From assembly GCF_000308675.1 (NCBI RefSeq), contig NZ_BAGE01000057.1, positions 124,001 through 188,000 on the forward strand: a DNA stretch of 64,000 bases. The letters are read 5' to 3'. Below the pieces are notes generated by a model, which searched no databases, was not told the origin of the DNA, and worked only from the letters and a program-made list of their open reading frames with translations. Positions 52,079 through 60,521 of the stretch are shown one piece after another (position 1 is the stretch's first letter; the number at the start of each line of letters is the position of its first letter). The stretch is from Nocardia paucivorans NBRC 100373 (GTDB lineage: Bacteria; Actinomycetota; Actinomycetes; Mycobacteriales; Mycobacteriaceae). The position numbers and the translations under genes are program-made.

Positions 52079-52143
52079 ATGAACACGGTACTGGGTGAAC
52101 CTGAACCATTGCCCCGGCGGCCGACGTGTTAACGTCGGAAATT

Positions 52144-53103
52144 GTGACGTCAGGCGCAACAACGAGCGACCGGACCAGCACTTCTTCCGACGATCGGACC
52201 GGTGCCGAACCGGCCCGAACACCGGACCCCGCCCCCAAGATGCGGCCCTCGCAGGAGACGCCGCTGGACTTTCCGCGCGAATGGCTCGAATTCCTCGATC
52301 CCGCCGATGACGAACATCTGATCGTCGCCGACCTGACCTGGTTGACCTCTCGCTGGACCTGCGTTTTCGGCACGCCCGCCTGTCAGGGCATCCTCGCCGG
52401 GCAACCGGACGCCGGTTGCTGCACCCACGGGGCGTTCCTCTCCGACTCCGACGACCGCAAACGGCTGCGCAAAGCGGTGAAAATGCTCACCCCCGAGGAC
52501 TGGCAGCTGATGGAGGAGGCCCGGAACAAGAAGGGCAAGATCGGCCGCAAGGGTTATCTGGAATGGGACGACCTGTCCACCGGACCGGCCGAGCGAACCC
52601 GCCGAGTCGACGGTGCCTGCATTTTCCTGAACCGACCGGGTTTCCCGGGCGGGGCGGGCTGCGCTCTGCACATCATGGCCCAACGCCTCGGTGTCCCACC
52701 GCATACCGTCAAACCGGATGTGTGTTGGCAGCTGCCGATCCGCCGCATCCAGGAATGGGTGACCCGGCCGGACGGGGTGGAGATCCTGCGCACCACCATC
52801 ACCGAATTCGATCGTCGCGCCTGGGGGCCGGGCGGCATCGACCTCGACTGGTACTGCACCGGCTCGCCCGACGCTCACGTCGGGAGCCAACCGGTCTGGA
52901 AGTCCTACGACCACGAACTGATCGAACTGATCGGTGAGCCCGCCTACCGCGAACTCGTCCGACAGTTGCAGCGGCGCAAAGGTCTGGACATCATCGCGGT
53001 GCACCCGGCCACGGCGCGGGCACAGCGCAAGGCGGCGGCGCGCAAGGCGTCCGGACAAACCGATCCGAGGAAGGTCATCGGGTTCGAGTCGGGCCGGTCG
53101 TAG
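52144..53103 (+). CDS. Cysteine-rich conserved protein (Rv0495c-like)
   Basis: A 319-residue cytosolic protein conserved in mycobacteria and nocardiae beside ppx. After a disordered N terminus it has a Cys/His cluster, TCVFGTPACQGILAGQPDAG then CCTHGAF, a GRKGYLEWDDL segment, GACIFLNRPGFPGGAGCALH, and VCWQLPIRR. Six or seven Cys with nearby His suggest an Fe-S or zinc site, somewhat like YkgJ-type clusters. Function is unknown. Two starts are possible, GTG 52126 or GTG 52144. Confidence 0.75.
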   Translation: MTSGATTSDRTSTSSDDRTGAEPARTPDPAPKMRPSQETPLDFPREWLEFLDPADDEHLIVADLTWLTSRWTCVFGTPACQGILAGQPDAGCCTHGAFLSDSDDRKRLRKAVKMLTPEDWQLMEEARNKKGKIGRKGYLEWDDLSTGPAERTRRVDGACIFLNRPGFPGGAGCALHIMAQRLGVPPHTVKPDVCWQLPIRRIQEWVTRPDGVEILRTTITEFDRRAWGPGGIDLDWYCTGSPDAHVGSQPVWKSYDHELIELIGEPAYRELVRQLQRRKGLDIIAVHPATARAQRKAAARKASGQTDPRKVIGFESGRS

Positions 53104-53163
53104 CAGCCCACGGCCCGGTGGCGAAGTAACGCGCCCGGATCTGTCGCAGCTCACGCCGGCAAT

Positions 53164-53203
53164 GTCCTACCGTATCGGCCGGCGTCCTACCGTATCGGCC
53201 GGC
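53164..53203 (+). repeat. Perfect 20-bp tandem duplication
   Basis: GTCCTACCGTATCGGCCGGC occurs twice in a row, at 53164-53183 and 53184-53203. It lies 57-96 bases before the start of the small secreted protein gene, within its promoter region, and could alter promoter spacing or duplicate a regulator site. Confidence 0.85.
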
Positions 53204-53259
53204 AGTCGATACGGATTCGTCCCACGACACCACATCGAGTCGGCCCGTACCGTAGAAGC

Positions 53260-53607
53260 ATGACCCGCGTCGCGTCGATCCTGGCCGCGGCCGTATTGAC
53301 CACGGCCGGCGCCACCCTGTCCGCACTGCCCACGGCAGCCGCCGATCCGGAGGCATCCGCCGACCCCACCCGGTTCTTCGACCGAACCGATGAATTCGTC
53401 CCCGCCGACAGCCCGGAGGCCGGCGCGGCCCGAGCCGCAGGCCGCCACCTCATCATGAGCCCGCACGGTACCGATCGAAAGATCGTCTGCCGCGGCAACG
53501 GCACCACGGTCCCGCTCTACGACTGCATGCAGGAGGACCTACTGGGCTGGACGATCCTGCGCCGAACCGAGACCCCGCTCGGCGAGGTCTGGCTCCACCT
53601 GCCCTGA
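53260..53607 (+). CDS. Small secreted protein
   Basis: A 115-residue product with a clear Sec signal peptide: MTRVASILAAAVLTTAGATL then SALPTAAADPEA, with cleavage likely after the AAA near 28. The mature part (about 87 residues) has two Cys (KIVCRGNG and YDCMQEDLL) that may pair, and ends GEVWLHLP. No family recognised. Its TGA stop (53605-53607) lies within the first unit of the 76-bp repeat that separates it from regX3. Confidence 0.7.
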   Translation: MTRVASILAAAVLTTAGATLSALPTAAADPEASADPTRFFDRTDEFVPADSPEAGAARAAGRHLIMSPHGTDRKIVCRGNGTTVPLYDCMQEDLLGWTILRRTETPLGEVWLHLP

Positions 53608-53741
53608 CCGGGGCCCCCTCCGTGGCCACACTCCGCTACCGCCTCCGGGCGCATCCCGCTCAGGCTGCATCCACACGGCCTGACCGGGGCACCCTCCGTG
53701 GCCACACTCCGCTACCGCCTCCGGGCGCATCCCGCTCAGGC
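53603..53741. repeat. Tandem 76-bp repeat, about 1.8 copies (locus E)
   Basis: CCTGACCGGGGC units begin at 53603 and 53679, 76 bases apart. They span the whole gap between two convergent genes. The first unit contains the stop codon of the secreted-protein gene, and the second contains the TGA of regX3 (minus strand). The core GTGGCCACACTCCGCTACC matches the dispersed family. Confidence 0.9.
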
Positions 53742-54425
53742 CTCGAGCTTGTAGCCCAGGCCTCGGACGGTCACCAGGTGTTCCGGGCGCGCCGGATCGG
53801 CCTCGATCTTCGAGCGCAGTCGTTTGACGTGCACATCGAGGGTCTTGGTATCGCCGACATAGTCCGCGCCCCATACCCGGTCGATCAGCTGTCCCCGGGT
53901 GAGGACCCGCCCGGAATTGCGGAGTAGGTATTCCAGGAGATCGAACTCCTTCAGCGGCAGGGTCACCGGTTTGCCGTTGACCTGCACGGTGTGGCGGTCC
54001 ACATCCATGCGCACCGGCCCGGCCTCCAAGACGCCGTTCTCGCTGCCGCTGTCGAGGTCTTCACTCGCCCCGCGCCGCAGGACCGCGCGGATGCGGGCGA
54101 TGAGTTCCCGGGCGGAGTACGGCTTGGTGACATAGTCGTCCGCACCGAGCTCCAAACCGACCACCTTGTCGATCTCACTGTCCCGAGCGGTGACCATGAT
54201 CACCGGCACCCCGCTGCGGGTCCGTAGCTGTTTGCAGACATCGGTGCCGCTCATACCGGGCAGCATCAAATCCAACAGCACGATATCGGCACCGGACCGG
54301 TCGAACTCGGCGAGCGCGGACGGGCCGTCGCCCACAACGGTGACCTCGAAACCCTCCTTGCGCAGCAGGAAGGCGAGCGGATCGGCCAGCGATTCCTCGT
54401 CCTCGACGATCAACACACTCGTCAT
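53736..54425 (-). CDS. regX3: Response regulator RegX3
   Basis: A 229-residue OmpR/PhoB-family regulator. The receiver domain has acidic residues in LIVEDEESLADPLAF, phospho-acceptor D52 in VLLDLMLPGMSG, and the TARDSEIDKVVGLELGADDY region. The winged helix is in PVTLPLKEFDLLEYLLRNSG and VHVKRLRSKIEADPARPEHL. It controls phosphate-limitation genes in mycobacteria. ATG 54423-54425 overlaps the senX3 stop by four bases; in most relatives the two are separated by repeats, but not here. Its stop codon lies in the 76-bp repeat. Confidence 0.93.
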   Translation of the reverse strand: MTSVLIVEDEESLADPLAFLLRKEGFEVTVVGDGPSALAEFDRSGADIVLLDLMLPGMSGTDVCKQLRTRSGVPVIMVTARDSEIDKVVGLELGADDYVTKPYSARELIARIRAVLRRGASEDLDSGSENGVLEAGPVRMDVDRHTVQVNGKPVTLPLKEFDLLEYLLRNSGRVLTRGQLIDRVWGADYVGDTKTLDVHVKRLRSKIEADPARPEHLVTVRGLGYKLEA

Positions 54426-55675
54426 CTGCGAGCCTCCACACCATTCGGTCGGCCCGGCCCCGAAAGGCGCGGGCTGTTTTCTCTCTTGATCGACGCGGGC
54501 CGCTCCGTGGCAGACTTCGCGGACCCGTCGACGGCAGCGTCGGCTTCCAGGTGGGCGGGTATGCGCAAGGTGAACGTCGAGCCGGTACCCAACTTGCTCC
54601 ACAGGGTGATCTCACCATTGTGGTTGGCCGCCACGTGTTTCACGATAGCCAGCCCGAGACCGGTGCCACCCGTGGCGCGCGAGCGGGCCTTGTCCGAGCG
54701 GAAGAAGCGTTCGAAGACCCGCTCCTGGTCCTCCTTGGCGATACCGATACCGCGGTCGGTGACGGCCATGGCCACGTAGTTCCCGCGCAGCGACCGACTC
54801 ACCGAGACATGCGACCCCCGCGGCGAATAGTTGATGGCGTTCTCCACCAGATTCGACAGCGCGGTGATCAACAGGGTCTCGTCACCGAGCACCTCGAGCC
54901 CGCTGGGCTTGTCGGTGCTGACGGTGATCCCAGCGGCCTCGGCGGCGGTGCGGGAACGGTCCACGGCCTGCGCGACGACGGTGTCGACATCGACGACTTC
55001 GAGTTCCGGCAGTTTCTCCGCCCCCTGAAGCCGCGACAGCGCGATCAACTCGGTGACCATCTTGCCGAGTCGGTTCGATTCCGCCAGTACCCGCTCACCG
55101 AAATGGCGGACGGCCTGTGGGTCATCGGCCGATTCCAGTAGCGCTTCGGCCAACAGGCTCATCGCGCCGACCGGGGTTTTGAGCTCGTGGCTCACATTGG
55201 CCACGAAATCGCGCCGGGTGGCCTCCATCCGGGCCTGTTCGGAATCGTCGTCGGCGAACAGGACCGTGAAGCCGGTCTCCTCCGGCGACAACGGACGGGC
55301 GACACCGCGCACCGCGATCCGGCCGCGACCGGGGTTGGGGTTCTTGGCGGTGAGGTCGAACTCCGCGGACTCCCCGGTGGCCAATACTTTCTCCACGGCG
55401 GCCCAGGCGCGCTCGTCGAGCAGCCGGTCGCGGACCAGGCCGAGTTCTTCGGCCCGCGGATTGACCAGCACCACATCGCGGTATTGGTCGACGACGGCGA
55501 TTCCGCTCTCGGAGGCGAGCACGATCAGATCCAGTACCTGTGACATGGTCAACCCGGAGTTGGCCTGTCTACGCGCGGCCTGTCGGGCGCTCACATAAGG
55601 GATGACCAGTCCACCGACGGCCAGTCCGACAACAGCCGCCAAGACTGCCAACAGCACGGCCTGGGGAACGCTCAC
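54422..55675 (-). CDS. senX3: Sensor histidine kinase SenX3
   Basis: A 417-residue membrane kinase. One or two N-terminal transmembrane segments (PQAVLLAVLAAVVGLAVGGL) are followed by a PAS-like domain (ESGIAVVDQYRDVVLVNPRA), the phospho-acceptor H163 in VANVSHELKTPVGAM, and the ATPase motifs LVENAINYSPRGS, DRGIGIAKEDQERVFERFF and GTGLGLAIVKHV. With RegX3 and the Pst system it senses phosphate. The Ser/Arg-rich tail after 380 is extra. GTG 55673-55675 is the likely start. Confidence 0.93.
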   Translation of the reverse strand: MSVPQAVLLAVLAAVVGLAVGGLVIPYVSARQAARRQANSGLTMSQVLDLIVLASESGIAVVDQYRDVVLVNPRAEELGLVRDRLLDERAWAAVEKVLATGESAEFDLTAKNPNPGRGRIAVRGVARPLSPEETGFTVLFADDDSEQARMEATRRDFVANVSHELKTPVGAMSLLAEALLESADDPQAVRHFGERVLAESNRLGKMVTELIALSRLQGAEKLPELEVVDVDTVVAQAVDRSRTAAEAAGITVSTDKPSGLEVLGDETLLITALSNLVENAINYSPRGSHVSVSRSLRGNYVAMAVTDRGIGIAKEDQERVFERFFRSDKARSRATGGTGLGLAIVKHVAANHNGEITLWSKLGTGSTFTLRIPAHLEADAAVDGSAKSATERPASIKRENSPRLSGPGRPNGVEARR

Positions 55676-55768
55676 ACCATGAATCGTACGGTTGCCACCG
55701 CACGAACCAACCCCGGGTTGGCGATGTTTCGCGCAGGTCACAGGCGGTTTCAATAGCGTTGTCCGTGT

Positions 55769-55790
55769 GTTCACTCATTGTTCGGGTCGG
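55769..55790 (+). promoter_or_regulatory. Candidate PHO-box direct repeat upstream of senX3
   Basis: GTTCACTCATT (55769-55779) is followed directly by GTTCGGGTCGG (55780-55790), giving an 11-base period. That spacing and the GTTCA/GTTCG start resemble actinobacterial PHO boxes bound by PhoP/RegX3. It lies about 95 bases before the senX3 start. The second unit is a poor match, so the call is tentative. Confidence 0.35.
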
Positions 55791-55839
55791 GCCGGTTCTC
55801 CCTCGGCGACATACCGTTTCCGCCGCCGACCGGCCCGGA

Positions 55840-55880
55840 CCAGGTGATCGCGCCGCATGGCGTGCGGCACGATCACCTGG
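55840..55880. terminator. Long near-perfect hairpin between peptidase and senX3
   Basis: CCAGGTGATCG (55840-55850) pairs perfectly with CGATCACCTGG (55870-55880), and the inner CGCCGCA/TGCGGCA continue the stem with one mismatch, giving about 18 pairs and a five-base loop. It lies 70 bases past the peptidase stop, so it probably ends that transcript. There is no U-tract. Confidence 0.65.
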
Positions 55881-55949
55881 TATTTCGGAATGATTCCGAT
55901 CCGGGACGAATGTGACGAGAATCGCCCGGATCGACACTCCGGGCGCCCC

Positions 55950-57998
55950 TCACCAACCGGGATCGCCGAGGACCGAAACGTTCAGGAAGCTCGGGTGGTT
56001 GGGGTCGAGTTGCAGATGCTGCGGCTTCAGCCCGGTATCGAGCAGCATGGGCAGGATCGGCAACCCCTTCGGAAAGTTGCCCGCGTACACATCGACCCGC
56101 AATCGATGTCCGGGTTCCAGCTTCGCCTCGATCGCCGGAATCGCGATATCGAGGGTGGTGACCTCACCGGGCACGGTCTGCCGGCGATGGTCGACGGACA
56201 GGAACGGGCGCGGATCGATGTAGTCGCCATTGGCCGACCGGCTGCTGAGGGATTCATCGATCTCCCGCAGCGAGGCCATGAGCTGTCCCGAGGACAGCAC
56301 CCGGGACTGTCCGTCCGGCGCCACATCGTTCACGGTGACCACCCAGTACCCGTCCGCGGCGTCCTGCACCGTCTCGAGCCGCACCGCCATCGGCCCGGAG
56401 ATCTCGACCGCCGCGGCGACCGGAGCACTGGTAAAGGTGAGGCCGTTCGATTCCTGAATCCGCGAGTCGGCGCCGCAGGCATTGATGACCGCCACCAGAC
56501 CGGCGGTGGCCTGGGCGGCGTCATTGGAGCACAGACCGGTCAAACCGGGGGCCACGGTCAGCCGGGCCGGGGAGCCGGCCGCCGGGGTGAGCGAACCGTC
56601 GTACACGCTGTGTCCGGCGGTGCCGCTGGGCGCGGCCGTCAGATACATGCGCCGATACTCGGCTTGCTGCTGCGGGTCGCTCTCGCCGAAACCGCCCTGG
56701 GTGACCCAGCCGCCGCCCTGCTGCCGCAGGGTGACCGGCCCGTACTCGTCGATCCCGTTGTCGATGCCCTTGAGCCATTTGTCGAACCAGGCTCGCTGCA
56801 ATACGTCCAGCCGCGGTGGCAGCCCCGGTCGACCCGTCTCACTTCCGGAGTTGATGTGGTAGGTATCGCCCATCAGCAGCTGTTTCTGCCCGGGCGGCAG
56901 CGGGATCTGGTTGTAGATCTGGGACTCGGAGTAGGTGAACAGATCGTGCCAACCGCCGGTCACGAAGGTCGGCACCCCGATCCGGGAGGGGTCGCCCAAC
57001 CAGGCCTGCCGGTCGGCGCTGTCGCCGCGGATCATGTCCTGGAGCCGGGGATCCAGATCCTCGACCCGAGGGGTGGTGTAGGCGTCGAGGAAGACATCCA
57101 GATAGGTGAACGGGGAAGACAGCCGGTCGTGTAGCCATTTCTGGTCGAAGGCCCCGGTGAGTATCGACTGCACGTCCGGAACCCATTTGGTCAGGTTGAT
57201 ACCGGCCAACCACAGCGGAATGAAGTTGAAGCCGAAGCCGCCACCGGGGATGAGCACATCCTGGACCAGGTCGCTTCCGGGAACCACGGGAAAGATCGCC
57301 TTCAGGGCAGGCGGGTGCTGTTCGGCGGCCTGGAGCTGGTTGATCCCCGAATACGACATACCACTCATCCCGACCCGGCCGTCGGACCACGGTTGCCGAG
57401 ACGCCCAGTCGATCACCTCCACGGTGTCGCGCTGTTCCCGCTGCCGCAACATATCCCAGACGCCCTGGGAGAAGCCGGTACCGCGCACATCCACCACGAT
57501 CTGCACGTAACCGCTCTTCACCAACTGCCGGTCGACGGCGAAGTTGCGCAGCGCTCCGCCGCCGAAGGCCTTGGTCAGATCGGTGAGACCGGACAGCGGG
57601 GTGCCGGTCATATCGAAGTCCCGGGCGATCTGCATGAGCGCGTCGGAGAGCCCCGGCACGGAACCGATGTGATCGACCAGGTTCGAGGCCAACTTGGTGT
57701 AGGGCGTCATATTGACCACGACCGGCGTGCGGGTGTCGGCCGGCCGGCCGGTGGCATCGGCGGGACGGTACACATTCGCCTTCAGCACCGTGCCGTCACT
57801 CATGGTGATCGGCACATCCCAGCTGATGTGGATATTCGGGTACTGCTGAGGACCGTCGTGAGTCGCCGCCCATTGGGCCCCCGTCGCTCCCCCGTCCGGC
57901 CCGGAGGGTTTCGGCGCGGCGGATGCGCTGCTCCCCAGTAGCGGAGCCAACAGTACGGTTGCCGCCAGGGCCACCGTGGCTCGTAGCACAAACTTCAT
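55950..57998 (-). CDS. Secreted CocE/NonD-family hydrolase (X-Pro dipeptidyl-peptidase-like)
   Basis: A 682-residue secreted enzyme. Signal peptide MKFVLRATVALAATVLLAPL then LGSSASAAP. The alpha/beta-hydrolase domain has nucleophile S215 in SGMSYSGINQ, with DVRGTGFSQG before it. GDTYHINSG near the middle may supply the acidic and His region, and the C-terminal jelly-roll domain (GYWVVTVNDVAPDGQSRVLS, LDIAIPAIEAKLEPGHRLRV) is typical of the CocE/X-Pro dipeptidyl peptidase group. It probably cleaves an ester or amide outside the cell. A perfect 18-bp palindrome 52 bases upstream suggests control by a TetR-type repressor. Confidence 0.85.
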   Translation of the reverse strand: MKFVLRATVALAATVLLAPLLGSSASAAPKPSGPDGGATGAQWAATHDGPQQYPNIHISWDVPITMSDGTVLKANVYRPADATGRPADTRTPVVVNMTPYTKLASNLVDHIGSVPGLSDALMQIARDFDMTGTPLSGLTDLTKAFGGGALRNFAVDRQLVKSGYVQIVVDVRGTGFSQGVWDMLRQREQRDTVEVIDWASRQPWSDGRVGMSGMSYSGINQLQAAEQHPPALKAIFPVVPGSDLVQDVLIPGGGFGFNFIPLWLAGINLTKWVPDVQSILTGAFDQKWLHDRLSSPFTYLDVFLDAYTTPRVEDLDPRLQDMIRGDSADRQAWLGDPSRIGVPTFVTGGWHDLFTYSESQIYNQIPLPPGQKQLLMGDTYHINSGSETGRPGLPPRLDVLQRAWFDKWLKGIDNGIDEYGPVTLRQQGGGWVTQGGFGESDPQQQAEYRRMYLTAAPSGTAGHSVYDGSLTPAAGSPARLTVAPGLTGLCSNDAAQATAGLVAVINACGADSRIQESNGLTFTSAPVAAAVEISGPMAVRLETVQDAADGYWVVTVNDVAPDGQSRVLSSGQLMASLREIDESLSSRSANGDYIDPRPFLSVDHRRQTVPGEVTTLDIAIPAIEAKLEPGHRLRVDVYAGNFPKGLPILPMLLDTGLKPQHLQLDPNHPSFLNVSVLGDPGW

Positions 57999-58049
57999 TC
58001 GACGTGACCCATCTCTCGGACTGGTCGGGCGTCCGAGAGCATACACATG

Positions 58050-58067
58050 CCTTACCGGTCGGTAAGG
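58050..58067. promoter_or_regulatory. Perfect 18-bp TetR-type operator before the secreted hydrolase
   Basis: CCTTACCGGTCGGTAAGG has eight-base inverted arms around GT. TTACCG/CGGTAA arms are typical of TetR/AcrR operators. It is 52 bases from the hydrolase ATG and within its expected promoter. The cognate regulator is not adjacent. Confidence 0.6.
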
Positions 58068-58145
58068 ACAAACAACGGCACAACCGAAACGATTCGAATC
58101 GCGCACGAAGAAGGACCGACGAAGCAGTTGCGAGTCACAAACGAG

Positions 58146-58179
58146 CCGCGCCCCGATCCATTGACGGATCGGGGCGCGG
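58146..58179 (-). terminator. Terminator after gpm1
   Basis: CCGCGCCCCGATCC (58146-58159) and GGATCGGGGCGCGG (58166-58179) form a perfect 14-base stem over a six-base loop, 20 bases past the gpm1 stop on the minus strand. Confidence 0.85.
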
Positions 58180-58199
58180 GCGCGGAAATTCCGAGTGCT

Positions 58200-58937
58200 C
58201 TACCTACCGCCCTGGCTCGCCACGGCGGCCGCGCCGGCGGCGGCGGCCTCCGGATCCAGGTATTCCCGCGGACGCACCGGGCGCAGATCCTCGTCCAGCT
58301 CGTAGCGCAGCGGAATACCGGTGGGAATGTTCAGCCCCGCGATATCGGTATCCGAAATCCGATCGAGGTGTTTGACCAGGGCGCGCAGCGAATTGCCGTG
58401 CGCGGCGACCAATACGGTCTTTCCGGTGCGCAGCTCCTGGGAAATGGTCGACTCCCAGTACGGCACCATCCGGTTCACCACATCGAGCAGGCATTCCGTA
58501 CGCGGCACCTCGATACCGGCGTAGCGCGGATCGCCTTCCTGGCTGTATTCGTCGTCGACATCGATGGGCGGCGGCGGGGTGTCGTAGCTGCGCCGCCACA
58601 GCATGAACTGGTCCTCGCCGTACTGTTCCCGGATCTGCGCCTTGTTCTTGCCCTGCAGCGCACCGTAGTGGCGTTCGTTGAGCCGCCAGTCGCGAACCAC
58701 CGGAATCCAGTGCCGATCGGCGGCGTCGAGTGCGATATTGGCGGTGCTGATCGCCCGGCGCAGCAGCGAGGTGAAGGCGATATCGGGCAGCACACCGTGT
58801 TCGGCCAACAGCTCTCCGGCCCGTTTGCCCTCTGCGATGCCCTTGTCGGTGAGGTGCACGTCCACCCAGCCGGTGAACAGGTTCATGGCATTCCATTCGC
58901 TCTCGCCGTGGCGCAGCAACACGAGGGTGTACGTCAT
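58200..58937 (-). CDS. gpm1: 2,3-bisphosphoglycerate-dependent phosphoglycerate mutase
   Basis: A 245-residue glycolytic enzyme. The phospho-histidine is H10 in LLRHGESEWNAMNLFTGW; other active-site segments are LNERHYGALQGKNKAQI and VLVAAHGNSLRALVKHL. The PPPPIDVDDEYSQEGDPRY loop is standard for dPGM. ATG 58935-58937 has GGCAGG upstream; ATG 58946 is an alternative. The location beside mshA and senX3 is conserved in mycobacteria. Confidence 0.95.
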   Translation of the reverse strand: MTYTLVLLRHGESEWNAMNLFTGWVDVHLTDKGIAEGKRAGELLAEHGVLPDIAFTSLLRRAISTANIALDAADRHWIPVVRDWRLNERHYGALQGKNKAQIREQYGEDQFMLWRRSYDTPPPPIDVDDEYSQEGDPRYAGIEVPRTECLLDVVNRMVPYWESTISQELRTGKTVLVAAHGNSLRALVKHLDRISDTDIAGLNIPTGIPLRYELDEDLRPVRPREYLDPEAAAAGAAAVASQGGR

Positions 58938-59010
58938 GCGGGCCATCCTGCCATGAGCGTGGGCCGTAATCGTTGCGGGCCTTCTACCAGGCCGTCGGAG
59001 GATTCGACCG

Positions 59011-59901
59011 CTACCGAGCGGCGTCGACCGCCAGAATTCCGGCACCGGCCAGGGTCGCCCCCTCGGGTAGTTCCGAAGGCACCACCCGAAGTTCGCGAGT
59101 GAAGGACAACGCCGCATGCCGGGCGACCGCGGCACGGAGCGGGCGCCACAGCGGATCACCCGCCCCGGCGAACCCCCCGCCGACCACGATCCGATCGATA
59201 TCGAGCAGCGCCGCGGCCGAGGCCAGGGCCCGACCGAGCGCGGTACCGGCTCGCTCCAGGGCCGCGGCGGCCACCGGCTCCCCGACGGCCGCCGCGGCGG
59301 CCAGTTCCACCCCGCTGTGTCCCGACCAGCCCTGGGCCCGGGCCCAGCGCACCGACGACATCCCACTGGCCACCGCCTCCACGCACCCCACTCCCCCGCA
59401 GGCGCACGGCACCTCCTGGCCGGGGACCACGATATGACCTATGTGCCCGGCATTGCCGGTGCGACCCACGACGACCCGTCCGTCCAGCACGATCCCCCCA
59501 CCGATCCCCGAGGACACGGTCACCGCCAATCCATTGGCGACACCGCGCAACGCACCCCACCGATGTTCGGCCAGGGCCAGGCAGGCGCCATCGATGGCGA
59601 AACGGACCTCGGCGGCCGGAAACAGCTCCCGAACGGCGTCGACGATCGGGAAACCGGACCGCCACTCCGGGATATTGAGTGCAGCCGTCACTCCGGCCGA
59701 CACCTCGACCGGCCCGGCCGAACCGATCCCCACCGCCGTCACGGGCGCATTGTCGGCCACCCGAACGAGCAGCCCGCGACACACCTCCCATACGGCCGAA
59801 CGCGGAACCGGAACCTGCTGCACGGCCTCGACCCGTCCCGTCGGATCCACCCGCGCCGCGGCGAACTTCGTCGCGCCGATATCCAGCGCCAGAGCCGTCA
59901 T
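59011..59901 (-). CDS. ROK family sugar kinase/regulator-like protein
   Basis: A 296-residue ROK protein without an N-terminal DNA-binding domain, so likely a kinase. LALDIGATKFAAARVDPTGR is the phosphate-1 motif. The ROK zinc cluster is GQEVPCACGGVGCVEAVAS. The catalytic Asp area reads FAIDGACLALAEHRWG, with Asp kept but the preceding Asn replaced by Ile. VVGGGFAGAGDPLWRPLRAA is the C-terminal motif. The substrate (glucose, GlcNAc or other) cannot be told. It lies between gpm1 and the ybjN-like gene on the same strand. Confidence 0.82.
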   Translation of the reverse strand: MTALALDIGATKFAAARVDPTGRVEAVQQVPVPRSAVWEVCRGLLVRVADNAPVTAVGIGSAGPVEVSAGVTAALNIPEWRSGFPIVDAVRELFPAAEVRFAIDGACLALAEHRWGALRGVANGLAVTVSSGIGGGIVLDGRVVVGRTGNAGHIGHIVVPGQEVPCACGGVGCVEAVASGMSSVRWARAQGWSGHSGVELAAAAAVGEPVAAAALERAGTALGRALASAAALLDIDRIVVGGGFAGAGDPLWRPLRAAVARHAALSFTRELRVVPSELPEGATLAGAGILAVDAAR

Positions 59902-59978
59902 ACCTTCTCTTACCAAACGGGCCCGCCACCCGGCCACCTGCGCCGGCCGGTCCGCGCTCGCTCACCCCGTCGAACGAC

Positions 59979-60521
59979 TCAGGGTTTGTCGGCGGAATCC
60001 ACCAGATGCTCGAAGGCCCGCAGATTGTTCAGCGACTCCCCACGCGAGACCCGCCATTTCCATTCCCGTCGAATGGATTCGGCGAATCCGAGTTCGAGCA
60101 GGGTGTTGAAGTCCGCGTCGACGGCCTCCAGCACCTGACCGAATATCCGGTCGAGTTCGTCGGGGGTGACGGCGTGGTGGGGCATCCGGCCGACCAGGTA
60201 GATATCGCCGATCCGGTCCAGGGTGTAGGCCACACCGTAGAGTCGACGGTTGCGCCGCAGCAGGAACTTGTAGACGCCACCGAAATTCTCGTCGGGCTTC
60301 CGGCAGACGAAGGCCTCGATTCGCACCCCGTAGGTGCCGACGGTGAGCATGACATTGGTCTTCAATTTGCGCTCACCGGGCAATACCACCACGAAGGTGT
60401 CCTCGGCGGGCCGGGTGTATTCGATCTCCCGATCGCGCAGGGTCTCGTCGATGATCCGCGTGACGCCCGAGACGTCGGGTGCCGAACCGGTCGAATCGTG
60501 CGGTGCCGTTCCGTCGCTCAC
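59979..60521 (-). CDS. YbjN domain protein
   Basis: A 180-residue YbjN (type III secretion chaperone-like fold) protein of the Rv0487 group: VTRIIDETLRDREIEYTRPA, TFVVVLPGERKLKTNVMLTV, YKFLLRRNRRLYGVAYTLDR and LVGRMPHHAVTPDELDRIFG. No enzymatic role is known. GTG 60519-60521 overlaps the mshA stop as GTGA, so the two are coupled. This mshA-ybjN order is conserved in mycolic-acid bacteria. Confidence 0.85.
   Translation of the reverse strand: MSDGTAPHDSTGSAPDVSGVTRIIDETLRDREIEYTRPAEDTFVVVLPGERKLKTNVMLTVGTYGVRIEAFVCRKPDENFGGVYKFLLRRNRRLYGVAYTLDRIGDIYLVGRMPHHAVTPDELDRIFGQVLEAVDADFNTLLELGFAESIRREWKWRVSRGESLNNLRAFEHLVDSADKP

Larger units (their letters stand above)
55676..55949. other. senX3 promoter region
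   Basis: The 274 bases between the peptidase stop and the senX3 start carry no gene. They hold a candidate PHO-box-like direct repeat near 55769 and a long hairpin at 55840-55880, both listed separately. Confidence 0.4.
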
